This document shows, one piece after another, positions 55,682 through 64,000 of a DNA stretch of 64,000 nt. Location of the stretch: NCBI GenBank assembly GCA_014529385.2, contig CM043969.1, positions 15,375,446 through 15,439,445 on the forward strand, written 5' to 3'. Position numbers and translations under genes: made by a program. This DNA is from Adiantum capillus-veneris. Lineage: Eukaryota > Streptophyta > Polypodiopsida > Polypodiales > Pteridaceae. The notes below the pieces were generated by a model. It did not search any database and was not told where the DNA came from. It saw only the letters and a list, made by a program, of their open reading frames with translations. Position 1 is the stretch's first letter. The number at the start of each line of letters is the position of its first letter.

Positions 55682-56991
55682 TTAGTCAGACGTCTCATCG
55701 CGTCCAAGCGGCGTATATGTCGGATTCTGCAAAAAAAGACAATAAGACAGCTTTCAGTAAGTATAAACATATAACGACATTTATAAAACAATACAAAAAA
55801 TAGAAAAGAGTAAACCCTAATACTAACCATGCCGCCGCGAGAATTGAGAATGTCCATCAGGGCATTTAAGCCCTTCCTGCCTGCGTACTCGCGCTCGTAC
55901 GGTGTGGGATCACATCCTGTCATCGACCACTGTCAAAACATACAAAGATTTCATTATGTTAGAATTAAAAAACTCATAAACCCTAAACTATCGAACATAA
56001 AGAGCAATGCGAAAACACTTACAAAATCGGCCTCAAATGATGCCCATCCACCGCTCCCCAAGTGGTGCGAGCTCCCTACCTCTACTCGCGCTTTGGCTGC
56101 ATCCTTTTGTTGCTTCCACTTGTCGGGATTCTCGCGCGCTGCTTTCTTCGCATTCTTCCAATCTTCTTTGGCCAGCCAATCTGGCCTGTTCCACCCATGC
56201 TTGATTGCTTTTTGCACTTCGGAACGCTTGTGTTTGCAGTATTCGTGCATTCGAATCTTCATCAGGTCTTCATTGAAGCGTTGATCCCGTGTTGGAACGG
56301 GAAACTCATCATGAAGTATGCTGATGACTCTGGCTTTTAAATCACTTGGTACTTCACTCCATTTGTTTAGTATGTAGTGTCTAAACAGCTAAGAGCAAAG
56401 ACCACGCATGCGCGAGATCACCTTCTTGCCGTCATCATCCATGATGATGCCGCCACTGAAGTCGACGGAGTAAGGCAAGCCCTGTGGCCAGTGACGCATG
56501 AACCTGGGTGTCCCGGCAGGGGTCTCTAGCGGCGTGTCGATGGGGGTACGGACGTCAGGTGTCTCCACTGGCGTCTGGGCCCCGAAGCGAGGAGTGTCGA
56601 GTGGGGTGGCTCCTAGCGGAGTAGGTAGAGGTGTGTAACTGCTAGGAACTGTCAGCCGCGCAAAACCTGGCGTAGATGGCGATATTGTGGCTGGTGTGGG
56701 GGCGGGCAAAGAAGGGGAGGGTAAAGAGCCTCGTCGAACACGAGGCGGTGTGGAGGCATCGGCGGCGGAATCCCCACAACAACCGCAACCGCCACCACTA
56801 GAGCGCCGGTGTCTAGATGAGTGTGAAGATCGTCTCGTCGACACCGAAGCTTCGGAGCGCGCCGAATGCTCCGAAAGAGAGGGAGATGCGGATGGAGTAG
56901 GAACGCGCGATGATGCGCCACAGCGATGACGCTCCACATACCACTGTCTCTGCTGTGGTGACAAAGAAGAAAGAAACTCCTCATCATCCAT
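55682..56991 (-). pseudogene. CACTA ORF2 (Transposase_24-like), one amber stop
   Basis: Three exons fit: 56023-56991, 55828-55929 and 55682-55726. The donors read GTAAGT and GTTAGT, the acceptors GACAG and TGCAG, and all exons are multiples of three (371 codons in total). The product starts MDDEEFLSSLSPQQRQWY, has a serine- and threonine/proline-rich middle (TPLDTPRFGAQTPVETPD), and ends with the domain common to CACTA second genes (LFRHYILNKWSEVP, EYCKHKRSEVQKAIKHGWNR, GSSHHLGSGGWASFEADF, ending TPLGRDETSD). One in-frame TAG at 56389-56391 sits between GLCS and LFRHY; everything else is open. Proteins of this kind are thought to bind the subterminal repeats. The first acceptor just before the ATG (TGCAG/GTATG) suggests an upstream non-coding exon. 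Confidence 0.75.
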
Positions 56992-57263
56992 ACCTGCATT
57001 AAACACACGAATATTTAAACTTAATATTGAATGAATAGAGTAGACAATGACGCAAAGACCATTAAATACAATGACGTAATGACGTATATAAATACAATGA
57101 CGCAATGAATGGAGTGATAGAAGAGGCAAGTCGAAAACTCAGAATTTTCAATCAAAAGAAGTGAGCGCGAGTAGAAAAGAGCGTTATACACCATGGAAGG
57201 TACTTAGAGAGCCAAAGCTTTTACAACACGGAGCAAAATTGTTCAAATACAATATTTGTGGCT

Positions 57264-60200
57264 TTAAGAGATCTCTCTCTCATCCTCGCATAACTCAGCA
57301 TAACTTCCTATATCTATATAGAGCTCTCCGTTTAAACACATATCCTCTGTTTCATTTTGTAGCTCCTCTGCATGCACCCCATATAGAGTAGTAGCATCTT
57401 GATGCTCGTCTGGCACCACTGCAGCGGCTTCTGATTGAGCATCTTCTCTGATCTCCTCCATTGATGCCGTTGTGATTGGCACATGGTAGCCTTCATATGT
57501 CCTTGCACTACGAGGGGATACCTTTATGACGTACCACCAGTTTGATGTAGACTTTGTAGGATGAAATATTACCTGCCAGAGCCACATAACTTACATGAGA
57601 GTTTTCAAGCACATAGCTTGTAAAAGGGGGATGTTAACTATTTACATACTTACTTGTTCACAATGCTCGGGTAGTACGAAAGTGTCTCTTAGGTCAGTCC
57701 ATTTCTTAGTAGAATCCACCTCAAGAAAACCAGACTCTCCTCTACGCACAGTAGCGTTGCGACCCTCCATGATTATCTTGAACCATTGCAAGTCGAACAA
57801 GTCGACAAAAAATCCTCTATAATCGATCCTCAAAATCTCTTGTAGCGTGCCGAAGTAAGTGAGTTCCGCCACCACAAGATCTGCATCAGAGGAACGTCGT
57901 CGACTAGACTGTTCAAATTTTGCCATGATTCCACAATCTTGAGTAAAACGCTTTTTGTCTATCCGTTCCACCCTAAAATGTCGACCTTTACACCATGCTG
58001 CTGTGTATGACTTATACTACAACGAACAAAGATTATGAGTGGCCGTTCAAACGTTTAGAAATAAAGTCACTAGCTAGTCGTACATTGCAAACTTACCTTG
58101 GTCGCGCAACCCCGAGAGTACTCCCACTCTTCCTCAGTCACTTCGTCACCGCATTGTTGTGCGCTTTTCAATTGGTTGTGCAACCATCTTAAGCTCATGA
58201 ATGTTGGTAGGCTCTCCAGACCCGTCGGATAGTGCATCGGTGGTCGTCTTCCCCGTCTCCACTCGATTCGTGCCCTTTGTCGCTCTTTCTTTGCATCCTC
58301 ATATTGTGAAATCCACTTTTGCATCACTGGATTGTGAAGCATGCAAAATCGGTTGATTTTAGCCTCTAGATCTTCCGTCATCTTCTTCTCAACACCGAGA
58401 TTGCACATGACAATCCCAGATATGCGCTCATCATCTATGGTTCGCCATAGCGTGTCCCGGGCTTTATCAAATCCGTCTAGCCACTCTCCAATGTACACTA
58501 GGGACTCTGATACCAACCAACCTTCTGCCATGCTACCCTCCGGACGTCCCTTTTGACTAAACTGTTCTAACCATGCTTGTGCAGACATCCTTGGTGGCTC
58601 TCTTCCCAAAAAGCCGTCGCGTAACACATGATTCTCTGGAAGATATGCTTGATGATCTTCGTAGATTTGCTTCTTCAGTGAGGGTGCCCTACGTGCATTC
58701 AGTCTAGGTCCACATGTGACACATGCTCTGTATCCGCTTGTTTGAAGCCCTGCATGTATACACATGATAATAGATCAACTATGGGAAAAAACAAGATTTA
58801 CAGTGTCTGAGTGAGGAGTGTCAATAGATCACCTGAGCATTCTGTTAGCCCGGGATAGTCATGCATGGTCCACATTAGAATGCCTCTCATCAAAGCATTC
58901 CGTCGTCTTGTGTGTCGGCTCACATCCACCACCTCTATGCCAATCCACAATTGTTGTAGCTCTTCCAATAGTGGACGAAGATACACATCCATATTCTCCA
59001 CTTTATATCGCCCTGGCACAATCAAGCTTAGCCATAGGTGCCCCTTCTTCGTAGTCAACCACCGGGGAATGTTGTAGTTGACGATGACAACGGGCCATAC
59101 ACTGTAAGATGTTGATCTTTGACCAAATGGATTTACGCCATCCATAGCCAGGCCTAAGCGCAAATTTCGAGCTTCCCTGGCAAAATCCGACCATGTTCCA
59201 TCTATATGTTTCCAGGCTGCGCAATCTGCAGGAATTCGTAGCACACCATCCGAAGATTTATTCTCCTCATGCCATGATGCTAGGGCGGCCATGGACTTAC
59301 ATTCGAAGAAATGTTTGATGCGAGGAAGCAGAGGAAAATTTCGCAAAACCTTTTGTGGAATTTTTGTCCCATGGAGATCTACTCGATATCTTTCGGAATC
59401 ACATTTCGGACACTTCTCCATGTCTATGTATTCCCCTCTGAAAAGAATGCAGTCATTAGGACAAGCGTGGATAGAATTGTAATCCATCCCCAAGTTTCGC
59501 AAAATCTTTCTTGCTTCATCTCGGGAATCTGGCATCACATTGTCAGCTGGTAGTATGTGCTCTTTAAGCAATCTACACAACATAAAAATACGATACAGCC
59601 GTGTAAAAATCTATCAGATCATTATACATTTAGAGTTTTATTAAAGTAAACTAATTGTAATAGATCACCTGAAAAGCGCTGTGACGCTAGTGAGAGCGGA
59701 TTTTTTGAGATGGGGCTCAACTCAAGGCTCCCACCAGACAACCACTCCGTGAGACCCTACACACGCATATTTCTTAGGGGCACCACCCTCTTTTATAGAG
59801 AAAGAAGGAAACCAAAAACAAACCATATACAACACACACACACTCACACCTTTCTTATGTGCTTCAACACAAAATGCCCTTCAACCATTCAACACACACT
59901 CCTTAAGCAATCCCTTTGAACACTGTACAACTCACATGCAAAGATTGACCTTCACCATATTAGTGCTCATATACTTCTAAGAAAAGCAAGCAAAAAACCT
60001 CAAAACTCAAAACACCATAATGCACAAATACTTGACAACTCCTTTTCTTTCCCAAAAGAAGAGACTACTTACACACATAAGGCGGCATGCATAGAGAGCT
60101 CTTCTCCATCTATGCAGCCCCAAGACTTACTTACACACAACATAAGGAGAGAAGCCAAGCACATAGACACCATGGTGCACAAAAAACTTTCTCAACAAAC

Positions 60201-62183
60201 AAGCAACCCAATGAGCACAAAATATGAGAAGCTGCCAAGATAGGCTTACCAATTTTACATGCGTTTAGAGCAAAAGTGTGACGACGACACCCCAATTGCA
60301 ACAATTTGTTGATCAAACCAAGAGATAGATCATTGAACTTGATATCCTTGCTCTCATATAGAATCTACAATCCTTATTTAGGGATGAGTATGGTAAGAGA
60401 AATGTTTGCAAGAGAATGGTAGCAATAGCATATTGATGCTCTCTCTATGGTGCCGCTTATGATAGCGAGCTTAGGAAATGGATAGGGAGACAAGAGGAGA
60501 GAGAGATTAGGGCTTCCCTAACCTTAGAGGAGCTTATTTGAAGCAATGGAGTAGGTGTGTGTATTTTTGTGCTTGCCAAAGGGCCTTTTTATAGCTGTAC
60601 AAGACCTTGGGTTAGGTTAAACTTGACTAAGGTAGGTAATTAACCATAGTTAGGTTCCCTTTTGACCATTCCTTCAATTATGCAAATAAGGGACTTATTT
60701 TTTCATTAAAAATAGCTAAGTCGTGGAGGCTCCATAAGGGTTGATAATGTATGTGGACCCCACCATGATGTCCCTCTAGTGGCTCCTGCAGAGTGTCCCC
60801 ATCCTGTTTGTTGTGTCTCTGGAAGCATCTTGAGCCGACCCCTCCACATGCAAGTGGTTTTTAACTCCCCATTGGTATTTTAGAATGTTGGAGAAGTCAA
60901 GAAAACTTTTCACCTTTGTGGTTTACCTGATTGTAACTTTGACCTGCAGTAACAGTGTCCGCATCACCTTGTTTTCACCATAACTTTCAGCCTGTAACTC
61001 AGAATTGGGTGTTGTAAAAGGCAAAGTTGACCTTCTCAAAGTGTTTAAGCTGATTTTGGAGTGTTCCTCAAGTATACCCATGAGCTAAGGAGTTCAAGAT
61101 GCATCCAAAACACCTTTTGAACCAAGTCTCCTTGTAGGGGGCCCCTTAGAATGCATCCAAGGTGTAGCATGCTTTTTTCAAAAGAGAATCCACCTTAAAC
61201 AAATGAGGTAGGCTCCAATAAAGTTTGATTTATTGGGGATATACATTATATTTAAGATTTTTTGACCAACACAAGTAAATGATCCAAGAGTTGGGTCACA
61301 TAGTGGTGGGGAAGGGAAGGCCTACAAGGTTAACCCTACCCGTGAGAGAAGATGGGTAAGATAAGTGTCCATAAATTATTTATTTACAAATTATGGGATG
61401 TAGATAGCTATTTAAATTAGTAAAGTTAATTAGTTAAAAGAATATGCAGTAAAAAAACTAGGAGAGTAGAATTAAGTTTACTATTTACATTTAGCATGAA
61501 GAGAGAAATATGATGTAAATGCATAAAGATCTAAAAAGGGTAAGGTGTTTGTATGGAAAAAGGCTATTACGGAAAGAGAGAATGAACACTAGGTTAAAAC
61601 TTTGATAAAAAATATATACATTTGAGTAGAAATGTAGTTCAAATGCAAGGTTACTATTTAACACTACTCACTAGTGTCACTCCATCCAAACTTTGTTGCA
61701 TGTTGAGAAGAACCAGGAGTGCTTTCAATCTAGACATCGTGCTCCATTATACAATGGCGTATCGGCTTCACTTTTCATATCATCATAGATAAGCCTTTCT
61801 GAATCCATGATCGTCTCGATCATTTCATCAATCTCAGGCTCAAACATTGCCTCGTTGGGAATGTGCTCTGCACGATCATCCCCCGAGCTGTCAGAGGCTA
61901 CATCTTGTGGCCTCACATATGCTGCTTGACCAAAGCGCCTGCGAACACGTCTATTGGGTTGCAAGATTGCTGCTTGTTGGCCAGCGTCAGAGTCCGACGA
62001 GTTATAATTGGCAACAACTCGATCTATAATAGACGGATCGAACTCGCCAAATTCGCGAACGTGCTGCAAAGAAACACGTCTTGTCCGTCGCACAGCATGC
62101 TTGCATTGATTACAAGGACATAAGACCCTCGTTGAGAGATAGGTGTTTCGGTTGGACGGTCCCACATCCTCGTCACTACTCAT
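57264..62183 (-). CDS. CACTA TNP2-type transposase, multi-exon, internally reduced
   Basis: Exons with good splice signals are 58833-59572, 58097-58750, 57654-58016 and 57264-57572. A short exon ends at 59669 (KKSALTSVTALF joins RLLKEHILPADNV). The N-terminal part is 61725-62183 (RVLCPCNQCKHAVRR, the transposase-associated zinc domain). The core has IHACPNDCILFRGEY, CPKCDSERYR and VLRNFPLLPRIKHFF, and splicing gives ...TECSG/LQTSGYRACVTCGP as in Transposase_21. Then AQAWLEQFSQKG jumps straight to RPEGSMAEGWLVSE. The stretch that normally lies between (with the DUF4218 region) is missing. DUF4216-like AELTYFGTLQEILRIDY and WWYVIKVSPR follow. No stops occur in these exons. The 59730-61720 gap is long and may hold an insertion. 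It cuts and pastes the element if active; the deletion argues against that. Confidence 0.75.
59730..61720. other. Large gap in the transposase gene, no assigned gene
   Basis: The sequence is AT-rich with no CACTA motif and no clear frame. It separates the zinc-domain exon from the rest of the transposase. Either a ~2-kb intron or an inserted element would explain it. No inverted ends or duplication were found by eye. Confidence 0.4.
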
Positions 62184-62243
62184 AATGAGGATAAAAATCT
62201 TATAACCTGGACAACAAATTTAATATTCTAGTGGCATTCTTCG

Positions 62244-62246
<3 letters not shown>

Positions 62247-62314
<68 letters not shown>
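62247..62314 (+). repeat. (CT)n microsatellite
   Basis: An unbroken run of about 33 CT units just upstream of the transposase start (antisense sense GA). The open frame over it is a repeat artefact. Confidence 0.97.
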
Positions 62315-62318
<4 letters not shown>

Positions 62319-62602
62319 CTCTAGTCATGTCCAACCCCGCACACCTCGGTCTAGAGGTGCACGGAGATCAGAACCACCGGGTTATAATCTCGTGTTTATT
62401 GGTCAATACCTATATTTGTGGGTACAAGAAATCTACAGACCCACGTCTACATGATACTGCATGTAGTGGACAAAACCCCTTTGCCTCTTCTCTAGCTGTA
62501 GCACTTCACAGCATCTTAACATCTTTTCACAGTAGATCTTTTCACTGTTCGTCTAACTCTAAACCCTAAACCGTAAGTAATTCTTGCGTGGACTCAATCT
62601 AA

Positions 62603-62745
62603 TGTAAATAAGCGTAAATCTAACTAAAAATAAACCTAAATCTAATTTAACGTAAATCTACATCTAACCTAATCTTTAACGTCTTTTGGGATAGTTTCCT
62701 ACGACGTTAAAACTCTCTTCTTCTTGTGTGTGTGTGTGTGTGTGT
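62603..62745. repeat. Direct repeat left of the HIPP fragment
   Basis: The segment from GTAAATAAGCGTAAATC through GTTTCCTACGACGTTA to a TG run recurs at 63281-63447 with a short internal insertion. AAATCTAA words pervade both copies. Confidence 0.8.
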
Positions 62746-62882
62746 GGGTAAACCTAAATAAACCTAAGTCTAATCTAATATAACATAAATCTAAATCTAA
62801 CGTAAATTATGTTATATGAAAAACAAAGAACTAAACTAACAGGGATTATAAGAACCTTAAAACTGATTTAACACATAATTTT

Positions 62883-63243
62883 TCACATAACTCGGCAAGA
62901 GTTGGCATTCTCATCACTAAAGATGTGAGAGTTAACTTCCGGCGGTGACGCTGCCTCATCTCCATCCACATCTGACGACAGAAATTGGCCCTTTGGACCG
63001 TTCTTGCTCTTGTTACTAACTTTGAAGTTGTTGTTGAATGACTAGAGGTTGTCTAGATGGTCATTGTCGGGGATGTAGTGACTCTTGCCGCCCTGAAGAT
63101 CCACCTTCTTCCCTATCTTCTGAAGACATTTCACCAGTACTTTTGGATCGACGGAGCCCACCATGAGTGAAGGAAGCAATACCCTATATTCCATTGAGGG
63201 CTTTCTTCACCCGCTTCATGCAGGCATCGCAGTCAATGGAGAC
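62883..63243 (-). pseudogene. HIPP (heavy-metal-associated isoprenylated protein) last-exon fragment
   Basis: After a TTTAG acceptor at 63244-63245 the - strand reads VSIDCDACMKRVKKALNGI: the HMA domain motif with metal-binding CxxC (CDAC). After a TAG and a frameshift it continues GSVDPKVLVKCLQKIGKKVD, the second half of the HMA fold. After a further TAG comes a basic linker (NKSKNGPKG), then FSDENANSCRVM and stop. The end is a CaaX prenylation box (CRVM) preceded by the FSDEN sequence usual in plant HIPPs. HIPPs bind metal ions and are membrane-anchored by the prenyl group. Two stops and an indel make this a pseudogene or captured fragment. Confidence 0.8.
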
Positions 63244-63280
63244 CTAAATCTAATCTAATATAACGTAAATCTAAATCTAG

Positions 63281-63447
63281 CGTAAATAAACGTAAAGCTA
63301 ACTAAAAATAAACCTAAATCTAATCTAATTTAACTTAAATAAACCTAAATCTAATTTAACGTAAGTCTACATCTAACCTAATCTTTAACGTCTTTTAGGA
63401 TAGTTTCCTACGACGTTATAACTCTCTTCTTCTTGTGTGTGTGCGCG
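63281..63447. repeat. Direct repeat right of the HIPP fragment
   Basis: Partner of 62603-62745: CATCTAACCTAATCTTTAAC, TAGTTTCCTACGACGTTA and CTCTCTTCTTCTTGTGTGTG are shared, with isolated changes. The two copies lie in the same orientation on either side of the HIPP fragment. Confidence 0.8.
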
Positions 63448-63629
63448 TGTGTGGATGTGTGTGCCAATAAAAAGAGATAAATGGTATAACCTTTCTATCA
63501 CCCATGCCAAGTATGATAGATTGGTTATGCCATTTCCCTCTTGAATAATAGGTCTTGAGTTCAACTCCTTGTCGGCTAGATCTTTAGGTCTTTTAATTTT
63601 AATTAGTTTCCTACGACGTTAAATTAGTT

Positions 63630-63840
63630 TCTCTCTCTTTCTCTCTCAATGTGTGTGCATTTTTTTGTTTATGCATGTTTTCTCTCTCTTTTCCTCTCTC
63701 AATGTGTGCGTTTTTTGTTTATGCATGTTCTCTCTCTCTTTTCCTCTCTCAATGTGTGCGTTTTTTGTTTATGCATGCTCTCTCTCTCTTTTCCTCTCTC
63801 AATGTGTGTGTGAATTCTTTGTTTATGTATGTGTGTGTGC
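63630..63840 (+). repeat. 50-bp tandem repeat, about four copies
   Basis: AATGTGTG begins at 63649, 63701, 63751 and 63801; the last three are exactly 50 bp apart. Each unit contains TTTTTTGTTTATGCATG and a CT run. The frame over it is an artefact. Confidence 0.92.
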
Positions 63841-63859
63841 ATTTTTGTTTATGTTTGTA

Positions 63860-63862
<3 letters not shown>

Positions 63863-63915
<53 letters not shown>

Positions 63916-63919
63916 AACA

Positions 63920-63972
<53 letters not shown>

Positions 63973-63986
63973 GGAGAGAGAAAGAG
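63863..63986 (+). repeat. Compound (CT)n-(GT)n-(GA)n microsatellite
   Basis: About 24 CT units are followed by a 12-bp spacer, about 15 TG units and about 10 GA units. Confidence 0.95.
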
Positions 63987-64000
63987 GGGAAGGGAACATG

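Larger units (their letters stand above)
55032..62183 (-). mobile_element. CACTA (En/Spm) transposon, one end seen
   Basis: The left end is CACTACAAGAGGTTGTG at 55032, followed by a subterminal array of AGCGACG-type motifs (55060-55310). Inside, on the - strand, lie a TNP2-type transposase gene (62183 to 57264) and a second gene typical of CACTA elements (56991 to 55682). I give 62183, the first transposase ATG, as a minimum right limit: the matching ...CTTGTAGTG end is not in the window. A 3-bp target duplication (TCT at 55029-55031) therefore cannot be checked. Confidence 0.88.

Noticed and set aside
55954-56340. Plus-strand ORFs over the CACTA ORF2
   Set aside because: They are shadows of the spliced minus-strand gene, which has matching splice sites and conserved motifs.
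63651-63953. 100-codon ORF
   Set aside because: It is entirely made of the 50-bp tandem repeat and CT/GT microsatellites.

Overview
The window is nuclear DNA from a land plant. There is no operon structure and there are no rRNA or tRNA genes. Almost everything recognisable is transposable-element sequence: Ty1/copia and Ty3/gypsy LTR retrotransposons primed by tRNA-Met, a CACTA (En/Spm) transposon with introns, a LINE-like ORF1 relic, microsatellites and minisatellites. One clear host-type gene fragment is present, a heavy-metal-associated isoprenylated protein (HIPP). From memory, the mix of families (an uncharacterised DDE-like transposase family and ILDGG-type gypsy proteases) suggests a large-genome non-flowering plant, possibly a fern. 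That is a low-confidence guess.

Layout. 1-3.2 kb is non-coding with palindromes and an inverted repeat. Two copies of one non-autonomous DNA transposon (3252-4586 and 7156-8394, opposite orientations) carry TTAA target duplications. The second sits in a ~152-bp tandem repeat whose empty sibling units prove the duplication. Between them is a decayed gypsy gag. 11.2-14.2 kb is a copia element cut off before its reverse transcriptase, and a decayed gypsy RT follows at 14.8-15.6 kb. 16.2-21.3 kb is a frame-broken gypsy gag-protease relic with an in-frame 216-bp duplication. 24.3-25.6 kb is a DUF4283-like LINE ORF1 relic. 25.8-28.2 kb holds nested fragments of the same copia family that is intact further on.

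28.2-45.0 kb is the most interesting part. Two ~98% identical direct copies of a chimeric gypsy-protease/LTR segment (28159-29296 and 43962-45019) bracket about 14.7 kb. This bracketed segment holds a decayed transposase-like gene (+ strand), a convergent decayed gene with an FCP1/NIF-like HAD phosphatase domain (- strand), a decayed gene with a RING-like cysteine/histidine cluster (- strand), and two long tracts built from the palindromic octamer ATAGCTAT. An intact copia element (30473-35650, 227-bp LTRs differing at two positions, ATGTT target duplication, one 1428-aa Gag-Pol frame) has jumped into the transposase-like gene. Removing it restores the host reading frame across the junction.

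45.0-50.3 kb is a gypsy element on the - strand with a truncated 3' LTR. 50.3-55.0 kb is mostly unassignable and contains a ~53-bp palindromic minisatellite. From 55032 a CACTA element runs on the - strand: a 5'-CACTA end, subterminal AGCGACG repeats, a three-exon ORF2 with one amber stop, and a multi-exon TNP2-type transposase that appears to lack its middle region. Its other end is not in the window. The HIPP fragment at 62.9-63.2 kb may be captured cargo. The window ends in CT, GT and GA microsatellites and a 50-bp tandem repeat.
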